A stretch of DNA of 64,000 nt from Cyclobacteriaceae bacterium (GCA_025808415.1 CP075525.1:3395501-3459500), one strand, 5' to 3'. Shown: positions 27,721 through 37,290, numbered from the stretch's first letter. The notes: generated by a model not told the origin, from the sequence alone. A program made the numbers and translations.

Positions 27721-28614
27721 ATGAGAAAATTCTTCTGTATGACAGGCCTTTTACTTTTTACACACGTTTTGATGGGTCAAGCGTTGGAAAAACTTACCAA
27801 GCTCTCGCTACCAGAATTCAATGTCTATTGCAGCAAAAGTTTTGAAAGGCCATCAACGGTCATTGCACAGCGGTTGGCTAATGCACTCAGTTACCATGAA
27901 CAACTGCTTGGTTTTAAACCTTCGGTAACACTACTGGTGCTATCGGCAGCAGACTGGGGTAATTACACCTCATTTCCTGTTTATGGAATGCCCCATTATA
28001 CTGACAATAAAACGTTGGTAGTAGCTATTGAAGACAATCCATTCTGGCAAAGTTTTATTCCTCCACTTGATCAACTACCAAAGGAACTAGCCGACCAAAT
28101 CCGTACCACATACTCGAATAACGAAAAATTAACCATGCAGCCATTCTTCGACCTGCTGGCCATACACGAACTTGGCCATGCATTTCACACACAGGGCGGG
28201 TTGAACATGCAGCGCATGTGGATGGGGGAACTCTTCTGCAACATTTTTTTACATACTTATGTAGCCGAAAAAGAACCCAAAGCTTTGCCAGCGCTAACCG
28301 TTTTCCCGAATATGGTAGTGGCTGCGGGGGCAAAAGAATATACGTACACGCGCTTGCAAGATATTGAAGAGCGTTACAATGAAATCGGGCAGCAACATGC
28401 TAAAAACTATGGCTGGTTTCAATGCCGCTGGCATGCCGGTGCTGCAAAAGTTTACGATGTGGGTGGTAAAGAGGTATCTGTAAAACTATGGCAAGCATTA
28501 AAGCAACAGAAAGAAAAACTTCAAGATGATGCTTTTGTCAATTTCCTTGAACAAAATGTAGCTACGAGTCTGGCTGACCTTATAAGGAATTGGGACAAAG
28601 AGACAAAATTCTGA
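27721..28614 (+). CDS. Secreted HELGH-motif putative zinc metallopeptidase
   Basis: The 297-residue protein has a signal peptide (about 1-20) and the zinc motif HELGH at 149-153, extended as AIHELGHAFHTQGG. A downstream WMGELFCNIFLHTYVAE could provide the third ligand (Glu), as in gluzincins. I do not recognise the exact family. The N-terminal part (YCSKSFERPSTVIAQRLANALSYHEQLLGF) resembles propeptide or substrate-binding segments of cell-associated peptidases only weakly. It lies 11 bp after the response regulator, so it may be co-regulated with it. It could also be a non-catalytic HEXXH protein. Confidence 0.7.
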   Translation: MRKFFCMTGLLLFTHVLMGQALEKLTKLSLPEFNVYCSKSFERPSTVIAQRLANALSYHEQLLGFKPSVTLLVLSAADWGNYTSFPVYGMPHYTDNKTLVVAIEDNPFWQSFIPPLDQLPKELADQIRTTYSNNEKLTMQPFFDLLAIHELGHAFHTQGGLNMQRMWMGELFCNIFLHTYVAEKEPKALPALTVFPNMVVAAGAKEYTYTRLQDIEERYNEIGQQHAKNYGWFQCRWHAGAAKVYDVGGKEVSVKLWQALKQQKEKLQDDAFVNFLEQNVATSLADLIRNWDKETKF

Positions 28615-28683
28615 GCATAGATATAACGTATTTATGTTAGCTAAGAGATTGCAAGAAGAATTCTAACAGGTGTTTCGTAAGCC

Positions 28684-29445
28684 ATGAAAAACTCCCTTAT
28701 CGACAGAACGCTCCTACCCGGCACAGCATGGATATTATTTTTACTTATTCCCATCACCTTTCTTGGCTTTTACCCCAGTTATTTCGCTAAGCTCAACGCT
28801 CCAACCCCAACGGTCATTCATCTGCACAGCACATTCATGTTACTATGGCTGGCCACCGTGATTGCACAACCACTACTCATAAAGTTCAACAAACTAAACC
28901 ATCACCGACTTATCGGAAAGATCAGCTATGGACTTATGCCGATTGTTATCCTCAGCGGGTATTTTATTCTTCACTATTCTTACCATCGTGCATTAGGCGG
29001 TGACGATGTGGGCCCTCCTGGCTATTATCCTGCTGATTTTCCCTTGCACATCAAAGCAGCAGATTTTGTGGTTATTGGCACAGTGTATTGGTTATGGTTA
29101 ATTGTGTATTATGTTTTGGGTGTGAGCTTTAGAAAGAGAACCATAGCCCATGCTACATTCATGCTGGCTGCCGCCTTAACCATTCTTGGTCCTGCAGGCG
29201 ACAGGCTGATCGGTCATTTTTGTGATGCCATGGGCTGGCCGTTTAATGCTGTTGCCGGAAATTTTGTATTTGCATTGGTGGGCCTGGTGTTTGTTTGTCT
29301 GTTATTCTTTCATCAAAAGAAAAAACTAAGTCTTCAACCAACCCTCACCGTGCTGCTGATTCATGGTATTGGCGTTTTACTTTTTTACACTATGCCATAC
29401 CATCCTGTATGGAATCGGTTGGCAGCTTTTCTTTTTAATGGATAA
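28684..29445 (+). CDS. Polytopic membrane protein of unknown function
   Basis: The 253-residue protein has about seven hydrophobic segments (for example WILFLLIPITFLGFYPSY, HLHSTFMLLWLATVIAQPLLIKF, LMPIVILSGYFILHYS, LTVLLIHGIGVLLFYTMPYH). Several conserved-looking histidines flank the helices (VIHLHST, NHHRLIG, HYSYH), which might bind haem or metal. A decayed second copy lies directly downstream (29451-29645). The function is unknown. Confidence 0.65.
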   Translation: MKNSLIDRTLLPGTAWILFLLIPITFLGFYPSYFAKLNAPTPTVIHLHSTFMLLWLATVIAQPLLIKFNKLNHHRLIGKISYGLMPIVILSGYFILHYSYHRALGGDDVGPPGYYPADFPLHIKAADFVVIGTVYWLWLIVYYVLGVSFRKRTIAHATFMLAAALTILGPAGDRLIGHFCDAMGWPFNAVAGNFVFALVGLVFVCLLFFHQKKKLSLQPTLTVLLIHGIGVLLFYTMPYHPVWNRLAAFLFNG

Positions 29446-29450
29446 CAATT

Positions 29451-29645
29451 ATGACACGCTCTAACTACTTCTACTCCGCATAATTGGGTTTCTGCTTTTT
29501 GTTGTCTTTCTTGGCTTTGCGCCAAGCTTCTACTTAAAGTTTTGGTGCAGCCTGGGCTGTTTGGGTTATTCAACCACTTGGTGGGCTATTTCATTTCCGG
29601 GAGAATGAAGGCTTTTTCACTTTAACCGGTGCTTTATTTTCATAA
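29451..29645 (+). pseudogene. Decayed tandem copy of the membrane protein gene at 28684
   Basis: After ATG 29451 a short frame (MTRSNYFYSA) ends in TAA. In the next frame, from 29480, IIGFLLFVVFLGFAPSFYLKF matches ILFLLIPITFLGFYPSYFAKL of the intact gene. From 29550, in a third frame, AWAVWVIQPLGGLF matches LWLATVIAQPLLIKF. About 17 codons between the two matches are missing. It is therefore a truncated paralogue with at least two frameshifts and an internal deletion. Confidence 0.7.
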
Positions 29646-29698
29646 TGACTTTTCCACATCGTAAAGTTTACTTTAAATTTGAACGACATATTTAAAGT

Positions 29699-30856
29699 AT
29701 GATTAAAAGAATTGTTGAATTTTCGCGTAAAAACAGCCTTTTTTTATTTGGGGCAAGAGGGACGGGAAAAACCCATTTATTGAAAGAACGCTATGCCTAT
29801 GGTAATAACTGGTACATCGACTTGTTAAATCCCGAGGTTTCCCGAAAGTATCTGTTGAGCCCGGCTGTTTTTGTGCAAGAGCTTGCAGCCAGAAAACCGG
29901 CACCTGAATGGGTCATTATTGATGAAGTACAAAAAGTACCTGCGCTCTTAGATTTGATACATCAGCAAATTGAATCAACAAAACAAAAGTTTATCCTTAG
30001 CGGATCCAGTGCCCGGAAATTGAAACGTGGTGCAGCCAACTTATTGGCCGGAAGAGCATTCGTGTATAACCTGTATCCATTAACGGCAAAAGAAATCGGA
30101 AATGGTTTTGATTTGCACGAAGCACTCCATTGGGGAACATTACCAAAACTTTTGGATTTACCTGAAGTGCAGGACAAAAAGGAATTCCTGAGAGCTTACG
30201 CCAACACGTACCTACGGGAAGAAATCCTTCAAGAACAAATCATTCGCAAACTGGAACCCTTTCAACGATTTTTACCGGTGGCTGCTCAAATGGCCGGCAA
30301 GGTTATCAACTATTCAAAGATTGCGTTTGACACAGGTACCAGTGTACCCACTATTCAATCCTATTTCCAAATCCTGGAGGATACATTACTAGGTTTTACC
30401 TTGCCGCAGTTTCATGAGTCTATCCGAAAAAGACAACGGTCGAACCCCAAATTTTATTTTTTCGACACCGGCATTCAACGTACCCTGCTAGATGAATTGA
30501 ACACCACGCTGAATCCGCGCACCTCACAGTATGGCAATGTGTTTGAACAATTCATCATCAATGAAATCAACAGACTACAATCCTACTACCGAAAAGATTA
30601 TCGGTTATCCTACTTGCTCACGGGGGCGGGAGTCGAAATAGATCTGATCATTGAACGACCCGGGCTAAAGCGAGCAGCCGTGGAAATAAAATCAACCACA
30701 ACCATAACACAAAGTGACTTGAGGGGTTTACTCACCTTGGGTAAAGACATACCCGATTGTGAGTTGTTTTGCCTCTCCAATGATTCAACTCCTAAAATTA
30801 TTGAAGGTGTTCAATGCTTACCCTGGCAGGCAGGCTTATCGGAGTTAGGCTTATAG
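29699..30856 (+). CDS. AAA ATPase with DUF4143 domain
   Basis: The 385-residue protein belongs to the widespread AAA_14 plus DUF4143 family. Walker A is GARGTGKTHL (18-27), Walker B is WVIIDEVQKVP, and sensor 1 is FILSGSSARKLKRG. The C-terminal DUF4143 half has the nuclease-like element ...GVEIDLIIERPGLKRAAVEIKST (D...E-x-K). These proteins are common lone genes in Bacteroidota accessory regions. Their function is unproven, although the C-terminal fold resembles restriction-endonuclease-like domains. No partner gene is adjacent. The ATG follows a low-complexity AT-rich stretch. Confidence 0.85.
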   Translation: MIKRIVEFSRKNSLFLFGARGTGKTHLLKERYAYGNNWYIDLLNPEVSRKYLLSPAVFVQELAARKPAPEWVIIDEVQKVPALLDLIHQQIESTKQKFILSGSSARKLKRGAANLLAGRAFVYNLYPLTAKEIGNGFDLHEALHWGTLPKLLDLPEVQDKKEFLRAYANTYLREEILQEQIIRKLEPFQRFLPVAAQMAGKVINYSKIAFDTGTSVPTIQSYFQILEDTLLGFTLPQFHESIRKRQRSNPKFYFFDTGIQRTLLDELNTTLNPRTSQYGNVFEQFIINEINRLQSYYRKDYRLSYLLTGAGVEIDLIIERPGLKRAAVEIKSTTTITQSDLRGLLTLGKDIPDCELFCLSNDSTPKIIEGVQCLPWQAGLSELGL

Positions 30857-30885
30857 CGGGTATTTCATGGCTAAGTATTTAAGTT

Positions 30886-31182
30886 TTGCTTAGCTTTAGT
30901 TGTCAGGTGTACTGGACTATTTTTGGTGAGTATTTTAGCACCTATCTTATAACCTATTATAATGGGTCATATTACAACTCATATGTTAAAGATTTTCACT
31001 ATGAACTCATCGAATCTTATAGGAGGATGTATAACATTTTTCGGGGACTTGAATATGATGAGTTTTTAAATGCAACTTATATAGTACTTAAAGATCTGGA
31101 AACGGTCAGGTTTAAGCATTTTTACAGTCGCCCTGATCAATCGAATTTTATTTTAGCCATCTCAAATAAGTCTAACCACTAA
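30886..31182 (+). CDS. Doubtful small hypothetical ORF
   Basis: A 98-residue frame opens with TTG and is unusually Tyr/Phe-rich (YYNGSYYNSYVKDFHYELIESY). It is more AT-rich than its neighbours. No recognised domain is present. It may be a remnant of a larger gene or chance coding. It ends 20 bp before a motif resembling the dispersed CACTAAGGACACGAAG-type repeat. Confidence 0.3.
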   Translation: MLSFSCQVYWTIFGEYFSTYLITYYNGSYYNSYVKDFHYELIESYRRMYNIFRGLEYDEFLNATYIVLKDLETVRFKHFYSRPDQSNFILAISNKSNH

Positions 31183-31376
31183 GGACACGAAGAAAGCACA
31201 AAGTTCATGGAAAGTTTGCTGTTTTCCTGGCAAAATATTTTCCATCCCTAATCAGAACATTGATTTCAAAGAACGCTCCCAAATAGTGAAAATACCTCAA
31301 TCGCTTCAACTCAACATATTCATTCATCACATAATCATGTGATACCGATTGTATAGGGGAGAAGGTAAATTTGAGT

Positions 31377-34300
31377 ATGCAAAAATGCCTAACCCTTATC
31401 CTGCTACTAATTTTTTGTACCAGCCATGCGCAAATCATCAGCAACTTTACAGCGGATGATGAAGGTTGGGCTGCAGCCCATACCGGTGGGACCACAGCTA
31501 CTTTTGAATACGTATCAACCGGAGGAAATCCTGGTGGATATTTGTCTGCGTCTCCTCCAACTTCAGGAGGCTCGGTTAATATAGGTATGAACTGGTATTG
31601 GGTAGCACCAGCCAAGTTTTTGGGGCAGTTCAGTTTCTCATATGGCCAACATTTAAAACTTGATTTAAAGCAATCAACTGCCGGAACTGATAACACTGTG
31701 AGCGACATCATCCTTCGTGCCTCCGGAGGACAATCCATTCATTTGCGCTTTCCTGAAAAGCCCGGCACAGAATGGACATCTTATTCTATCCCATTAGATT
31801 TATCAGCCGACTGGCGATCGAACAGCGCGGCCGGGAATGTAGCTTATGAACATGAAATACGAAGGGTACTGGCTAACCTTTCGCAAATACAAATCCGGTG
31901 CAAGTGGATTAATGTAGCGGGCTATAGTAGTCAGCTTGATAATGTAACACTGGAACAACTTGAACTGATGCCCGCACCAACCGTGGCATCCGTTACACCA
32001 ACTGCTGCACTAACCCATGCAACCGTAACCATAAACGGTACAAACTTTGGTGAATCCATTTCCAACAATCGTATTTACTTCGGCAACACCGAAGCAACAG
32101 TAATTTCTGCCAGCGCAACACAACTCCAGGTTACTGTTCCGCCTGGGGCAACCTTTGCACCTATTCGCGTACTCAACACATCCACTGGACTCTCTGCACA
32201 ATCCTCCGCTTTTTTTCAACCGCAGTTTAACAATCCAGATGAGACCGGTGGTCGCATCATTGCCAGTACCTTCGGGTTAAATGTGGAGGTGCCCTACTCG
32301 GCCGGTGTATTGGCCTCCGTTATGGGAGATATTGATGGCGATGGTTGGCTGGATGTCGTTACCTTAGAATCAGGTGCCACCATGGGAATTTTTCGTAATG
32401 CAGGCTCTGGTGGCGAAATTAATTCCTCAACGTTTCATCCCCGCGTTGGTATTCCGTCTGGCGAGCAAGGCCAGGGAAACTCAGGCGGTCTTGCTTTAGC
32501 TGATTTTGACAACGATGGCAAGCTTGACTTAGTCACCTATTCGCGAGGGCGTTTCGATGGCTTTGCCAACTCGGGTGGTATTACCATTAGCCGCAACATC
32601 AGCACACCGGGAAACATCGCCTTTGAACCTGCCCGACTCTTTTTTGAAATTGATATATTTCAAAACGGCATTACTGTTGCCGATTTAGATGGAGACGGCC
32701 GACAGGATATCCTGATCAACTCAACCGGACTCGTCATCTTCCAAAATACCAGCAGGGCACCGGGTATGATTGAGTTTGCTGCCGCCAGGCGCATTAACAG
32801 TGTGAGTGGTTATGTAACGGTGTGCGACCTAAACAACGATGGAAAACCGGAAGTGATTGCCACAGGTGCAGGTAACACTAATATCATTTTTCAAAATGAG
32901 TCAACGCCCGGCAACATTGTGATTACTCCCGCATTTTCCTTTCCGGGTAGCATGGTAAGCGGCATTACAGCTGCCGATCTGGATGGCGATGGCAAACAAG
33001 ACTTGACCTTTTACAGGATAAATGGCTTTAATGATTACGACCTGGTGATTCGAAAAAATATTCACACTACGGGCCCGGTTACAGAGGCCTCACTCGCACC
33101 TGAAATTATTTTATCCAAAATCAATCGCGCCTATTCGCAACGTGTGGCCGACATCAATGGTGATAACCTGCCGGAAATCATTTTGATGGGCGTTACCGCC
33201 AGTTTTGTTGTATTCGAAAATGTTACCACTCCGGGCACACTAACCCAGGATTCCTTTATTGAAGAAGTAAGCTTTCAAGGAAACGTTAACCTGAATGCAC
33301 CGCTGGTGGGTGACCTTAATGGCGACAATAAGCCTGACGTAATTACGTTTGGTTCGAGCGGTGCTAATCGCCTCATTATTTACGAAAATGAAAGTGTGCC
33401 CAAGCCAACCATTTCGGTAAATACCGTTTCACCACTTCGCGCTGCTGCCGGAAGTACCATTACGATAACCGGTGAGAAGTTTTCTTCCATTCCTGAACGA
33501 AATACGGTATGGTTTGGTGGTGTGCAGGCAAACGTACTAACCGCATCTAAAACAGAACTTACCGTGGAAGCACCCCTTGGAAGTACTTATGCACCGGTAG
33601 GTGTTACGCGCGATCGGTTAACATCGTATTATCATCAGCCTTTTTCTGCTACGTTCGGCAATGGTGTTGATTTTGATAACAGTCACTTTGCACCTCCCGT
33701 CACCATTGCCCTGGCCGGAGCAGATTATGATATTGATGTAGGCGATATGAACAATGATGGTCTTCCCGATTTATTAGTCGAGATCACCAATGCTGCACGA
33801 ATTTTCCGAAACACCTATAGTGGTGGTGCTATCACAGCCGATGCCTTAACCCTCGATGTAAGCATTACCGGATCGTTCCTCAATCCTAAACTTCAAGACT
33901 TTGATGGCAATGGTTTATTGGATGTGGCTACTGTAAACGGAATACTTCGTAAAAACATTTCTACCGGCAGCACCATTGAAATTGATGCCAACGTAACGTT
34001 CGGTGGCGGAGGATCCAACTTAGCCTTTGCCGATTTTAATCAGGATGGCAAAATGGATATGGCTTATCCTAGTAATGGTGGTGCCCAGCTGATTGTTAAG
34101 GAAAACCGTACCCGAAAAGGACCATTCACTGCGGGTACTTTTCCTTCCTTCACGGCCAACATAAACTTTGCAAAACCGAGTACCAATGGTGGTATCGTAA
34201 CAGCCGACTTTGACCGAGATGGTTGGCCCGATATTGCAGTTACTAATCCAACTACTGCATCCATGAGTATATATCACAATCAGCAACTGCCCCGAATTCG

Positions 34301-36143
34301 TACAGGAAGTTTCACACGAACAGATATCCCAACAGGTACAAACCCAAGTCGCATTTATAGCGGTGATTTTGACAATGACGGACGCCAGGATTTATTGCTC
34401 TACCATGGAACAGGTGCCAATAATACTTTACTCATACTTTTGCACAACCAGAGCACTCCGGGCAATATTTCCTTCAACAGAATAGACCTAACAAACCCCA
34501 GCGCTACTACCGTTGCGCACATTGCCGATGTGGATGGTGATGGACGAGTGGATATTCTTACCACCAGTGAAACCGGAAACCGGTTTTCCGTTTTCAAAAA
34601 CATACATACTTCCGGAGCACTCTCAGCCGCGTCTTTCGCAGCGCCCTTCAATACTACCGTAACGGCACCAAGGGCTATTGTCACGGCTGATTTAAATGTG
34701 GATGGTAAACCGGAAATCGTCATCACGCGAAATGGGTTTCTCGCTATCTATGAAAATCTGATTCCTAATGTCTCTATTACCATCACTACACAACCAACCT
34801 CTCCGGCTTATGCGTGTGAGGGAACCAATGCATCATTTATAACGGCTGCCACTGGCACCACCAACATTACCTATCAGTGGCAGAAGTTCAATACCGGAAC
34901 GTCTCTGTTCGAGAACCTGACTAACAATACAATTTATTCGGGCGTTACAACTTCTACTTTGTCTATAACTACCGTAAGCAACCTAGTAGCCGGAGATTAT
35001 CGATGTTTAATAAGAGGCGACCTCGCAGCAGATGTATTCACCAACGTAGCTCAATTCGTTGTTAATGCGCTGCCTACGTCCCCCGATGTCATCAATGCCA
35101 GCCGATGCGGAACGGGTTCGGTTACCCTTAACGCCAGTGGCGGAACGCCCGGTGATTATCGCTGGTACACTGAAACTCCGTTCGCCTTGATTACGGGTGA
35201 AGTGAACGATACCTACGCAACGCCCGTGCTTACTGCCACCACAAATTATTTTGTCTCCCTTGCTGATGCGTTTTGCGAAAGTACACGTGTACTCATCACC
35301 GCAACGATTAGTTCCGTCCCGGCACAACCCGCTATTACCTCCAGCATTACACCGGTTGCCAATGCCGTTACTGTGTGCAGCAGTTCAACCCTTACCTTAA
35401 CCGCACCGGCAGGTTTTGCAACCTATGATTGGTCGAATGGGGAAAGCACACAACAAATAACTGTTGCTGTCAGTGGTATATACTTCGTTACGGTTACAAA
35501 TGCCGGGGGCTGTGCAAGTCCTGCTTCTGCATCGCTCGCAGTAACGATACTTCCCGAGCCATGCAGCAATCAGCCACCTGTAATTATTACCACACTTACG
35601 GGGCTATACATTGAAGGACTTGTCCGCGTTGACCTCACGCCTCTATTAAGTGATCCGGATGATAACCTCGACTTGGGCAGTTTGCGGGTGCTGAATACCC
35701 AAACTAAAGCGGGGGCTTCTGCTTCGATTAATTCTTTCCATGAATTGATTTTAGATTACGGTGGCATACTCTTCACAGGTGTTGATCGAATCTCTATTGA
35801 AGTGTGCGACTTGCTGGGTGCCTGCACCCAACAACAACTCACCATTTATGTTGAAGGTGACATTATTGTTCGTACAGGCTTCTCTCCAAACGGTGATGAT
35901 CGTAATGACTTCTTTCAGATCGATTACATTAACCTCTTTCCCGATACACAACAAAACCGCGTAACCATCTACAACCGTTGGGGCGATGCGGTTTTTGAAA
36001 TTACAAACTACGACAATCAAACGCGGGTGTTCCGTGGGTTGAATAAAAACGGGAATGAACTTCCGTCAGGTACGTACTTCTACAAACTCGAATTCACCAG
36101 CGGGCGGAAAATGAAAACGGGGTATCTGTCTCTCAAAAGATAG
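31377..36143 (+). CDS. Large secreted FG-GAP/IPT-TIG protein with T9SS type B sorting domain
   Basis: About 1588 residues. After a signal peptide (MQKCLTLILLLIFCTSHAQ) comes a jelly-roll-like region (to about 200), then an IPT/TIG domain (PTVASVTPTAALTHATVTINGTNFGES). About fourteen FG-GAP/VCBS repeats carry Ca-binding loops such as DIDGDGWLD, DFDNDGKLD, DLDGDGRQD and DVDGDGRVD. A second IPT domain (ISVNTVSPLRAAAGSTITITGEKFS) splits the repeats. Ig-like and PKD-like modules follow. The C terminus is a T9SS type B (CHU_C) domain: FSPNGDDRNDFF...VTIYNRWGD...GTYFYKLEF. It is exported by the PorSS and probably acts in adhesion or extracellular binding. ATG 31377 is preferred to a TTG 6 bp upstream. 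Confidence 0.85.
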   Translation: MQKCLTLILLLIFCTSHAQIISNFTADDEGWAAAHTGGTTATFEYVSTGGNPGGYLSASPPTSGGSVNIGMNWYWVAPAKFLGQFSFSYGQHLKLDLKQSTAGTDNTVSDIILRASGGQSIHLRFPEKPGTEWTSYSIPLDLSADWRSNSAAGNVAYEHEIRRVLANLSQIQIRCKWINVAGYSSQLDNVTLEQLELMPAPTVASVTPTAALTHATVTINGTNFGESISNNRIYFGNTEATVISASATQLQVTVPPGATFAPIRVLNTSTGLSAQSSAFFQPQFNNPDETGGRIIASTFGLNVEVPYSAGVLASVMGDIDGDGWLDVVTLESGATMGIFRNAGSGGEINSSTFHPRVGIPSGEQGQGNSGGLALADFDNDGKLDLVTYSRGRFDGFANSGGITISRNISTPGNIAFEPARLFFEIDIFQNGITVADLDGDGRQDILINSTGLVIFQNTSRAPGMIEFAAARRINSVSGYVTVCDLNNDGKPEVIATGAGNTNIIFQNESTPGNIVITPAFSFPGSMVSGITAADLDGDGKQDLTFYRINGFNDYDLVIRKNIHTTGPVTEASLAPEIILSKINRAYSQRVADINGDNLPEIILMGVTASFVVFENVTTPGTLTQDSFIEEVSFQGNVNLNAPLVGDLNGDNKPDVITFGSSGANRLIIYENESVPKPTISVNTVSPLRAAAGSTITITGEKFSSIPERNTVWFGGVQANVLTASKTELTVEAPLGSTYAPVGVTRDRLTSYYHQPFSATFGNGVDFDNSHFAPPVTIALAGADYDIDVGDMNNDGLPDLLVEITNAARIFRNTYSGGAITADALTLDVSITGSFLNPKLQDFDGNGLLDVATVNGILRKNISTGSTIEIDANVTFGGGGSNLAFADFNQDGKMDMAYPSNGGAQLIVKENRTRKGPFTAGTFPSFTANINFAKPSTNGGIVTADFDRDGWPDIAVTNPTTASMSIYHNQQLPRIRTGSFTRTDIPTGTNPSRIYSGDFDNDGRQDLLLYHGTGANNTLLILLHNQSTPGNISFNRIDLTNPSATTVAHIADVDGDGRVDILTTSETGNRFSVFKNIHTSGALSAASFAAPFNTTVTAPRAIVTADLNVDGKPEIVITRNGFLAIYENLIPNVSITITTQPTSPAYACEGTNASFITAATGTTNITYQWQKFNTGTSLFENLTNNTIYSGVTTSTLSITTVSNLVAGDYRCLIRGDLAADVFTNVAQFVVNALPTSPDVINASRCGTGSVTLNASGGTPGDYRWYTETPFALITGEVNDTYATPVLTATTNYFVSLADAFCESTRVLITATISSVPAQPAITSSITPVANAVTVCSSSTLTLTAPAGFATYDWSNGESTQQITVAVSGIYFVTVTNAGGCASPASASLAVTILPEPCSNQPPVIITTLTGLYIEGLVRVDLTPLLSDPDDNLDLGSLRVLNTQTKAGASASINSFHELILDYGGILFTGVDRISIEVCDLLGACTQQQLTIYVEGDIIVRTGFSPNGDDRNDFFQIDYINLFPDTQQNRVTIYNRWGDAVFEITNYDNQTRVFRGLNKNGNELPSGTYFYKLEFTSGRKMKTGYLSLKR

Positions 36144-36177
36144 AGTCTATGCTGTCTTTGTGCTGTCCGACATTCCC

Positions 36178-36232
36178 GCTGTCCGACATTTGCAATGTCG
36201 GACGATAGATAAAATGGATTTCTAATCCAGGC
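36178..36232 (-). repeat. Bipartite palindromic repeat, copy A (reverse orientation)
   Basis: GTCCGACATT/AATGTCGGAC around TGC (36181-36203), then TGGATT/AATCCA around TCT (36215-36229). Read on the minus strand it has the same order and spacing as copies B, C and D. A partial duplicate of the first arm lies at 36162-36174. It lies 36 bp upstream of the RAYT gene. Confidence 0.8.
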
Positions 36233-36267
36233 CTATCCTATTCTACTTTTATTAGTAACTTCACTTC

Positions 36268-36795
36268 ATGGCACAAGCATACCGAATCCATGATCAACAA
36301 GGCTTGTATTTCGTCACTTTTACCGTGCACCAATGGGTAGATGTCTTCACTCGAAGGACTTATGTTGATCTGTTACTAGAAAACCTTCGTTACTGTCAGC
36401 AACATAAAGGGCTCAAAATATATGCTTGGGTTATCATGAGTAACCATTGCCATTTTATTCTGCGGACAGAACGCCATAATCTCAGCGATGTAATCCGTGA
36501 CTTTAAAAAACACACAGCTAAGAAGATTTTCGAAACTATTGAAAATAATGAACATGAAAGTCGGAAACGTTGGCTAACCTGGCTATTAAAGAAGGACAAT
36601 CACATTTGGTTTTGGGAAGAAGGTTACCATGGAGAAGAAATAACCAGTAAAGAATTCTGCGACTCAAAAGTGAATTACATCCACATGAATCCGGTGCGAG
36701 CAGGCCTGGTTGATAAGGAAGAGGAATACATGCTGAGCAGCTGTGGGGATTTTTATGGTACACGTAAAGGCTTGTTGGAACTAGAGCCATTGTAA
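36268..36795 (+). CDS. REP-associated tyrosine transposase (RAYT, Y1_Tnp/IS200-like)
   Basis: The 175-residue protein has the HUH motif as HCHF in MSNHCHFILRTERHN and the catalytic Tyr in KVNYIHMNPVRAGLV, both diagnostic of the Y1 transposase family. RAYTs are single-copy domesticated relatives of IS200/IS605 transposases that process and mobilise REP palindromes. Here inverted copies of a bipartite palindrome flank the gene (A at 36178-36232 and B at 36824-36876), which fits the standard RAYT-REP arrangement. It has its own ATG, with the repeat in its promoter region. Confidence 0.88.
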   Translation: MAQAYRIHDQQGLYFVTFTVHQWVDVFTRRTYVDLLLENLRYCQQHKGLKIYAWVIMSNHCHFILRTERHNLSDVIRDFKKHTAKKIFETIENNEHESRKRWLTWLLKKDNHIWFWEEGYHGEEITSKEFCDSKVNYIHMNPVRAGLVDKEEEYMLSSCGDFYGTRKGLLELEPL

Positions 36796-36823
36796 AGTGG
36801 TTCAGGGTTTACTGAATTGCCCA

Positions 36824-36876
36824 TTCCGGATTAAAATCCAACTCATCTTTGCTCGACATTACAAATGTCGAACAGC
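36824..36876 (+). repeat. Bipartite palindromic repeat, copy B
   Basis: GGATT/AATCC around AA (36828-36839), then TCGACATT/AATGTCGA around ACA (36853-36871), ending ACAGC. It is in the forward orientation, opposite to copy A on the other side of the RAYT gene. Confidence 0.8.
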
Positions 36877-37010
36877 GAAAATTGATTTAAATTTCCCCAA
36901 CTCTCAGGTGCGCTATGTAATTATACCGCCAGCCAGCAACGGCCGAACAAGCTTACCGCAAAACCCGGAAGATTATTTCGCTACCTGCGCCTGGTTAGGT
37001 ATTGAACCTT

Positions 37011-37065
37011 AATAAATCACAAAACCTCCAAGGTCTTAAAGACCTTGGAGGTTTTGTGATTTATT
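37011..37065. repeat. 25-bp perfect inverted repeat (giant hairpin)
   Basis: The left arm 37011-37035 pairs base for base with 37041-37065 around a 5-nt TTAAA loop. It contains AAAACCTCCAAGGTC. No gene ends nearby. The outer AAAACCTCCA core recurs in the terminator at 57385, so it may be another dispersed palindrome class. Confidence 0.75.
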
Positions 37066-37230
37066 TAAACTCATCGCCACGTTGTTCGGTGAAATACCGA
37101 ACCCTCTCTTCTTCGCAGTGCCTCGCAAGGGGACTGCGCAAGAAAATTATCTCATCAATCGATAGTACTACTTTGGTCTGGTGTCGACAGTGCTGTCTGA
37201 CATTTTCAATAGCCAGAATTTGAAATCCTC

Positions 37231-37285
37231 ATTCCGGATTAAAAATCCCTCCCATCTTTGTTCGACATTATAAATGTCGAACAGC
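37231..37285 (+). repeat. Bipartite palindromic repeat, copy C
   Basis: Begins ATTCCGGATT and ends ATAAATGTCGAACAGC. It aligns with copy B along its length with only a few differences, and the spacing of the two palindromes is the same. Confidence 0.8.
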
Positions 37286-37290
37286 TAGTA

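Noticed and set aside
29699..30856. AAA/DUF4143 gene as part of a defence island
   Set aside because: No nuclease, methylase or other defence partner is next to it, and the family is usually a lone gene.
31175..31202. CACTAAGGACACGAAG string after the doubtful ORF
   Set aside because: It resembles a common dispersed motif, but only one copy is seen here and no element boundaries could be found.
36797..37012. 71-residue ORF after the RAYT gene
   Set aside because: It runs through repeat copy B and has no start context; only the last 35 residues look coding-like and could be a remnant.
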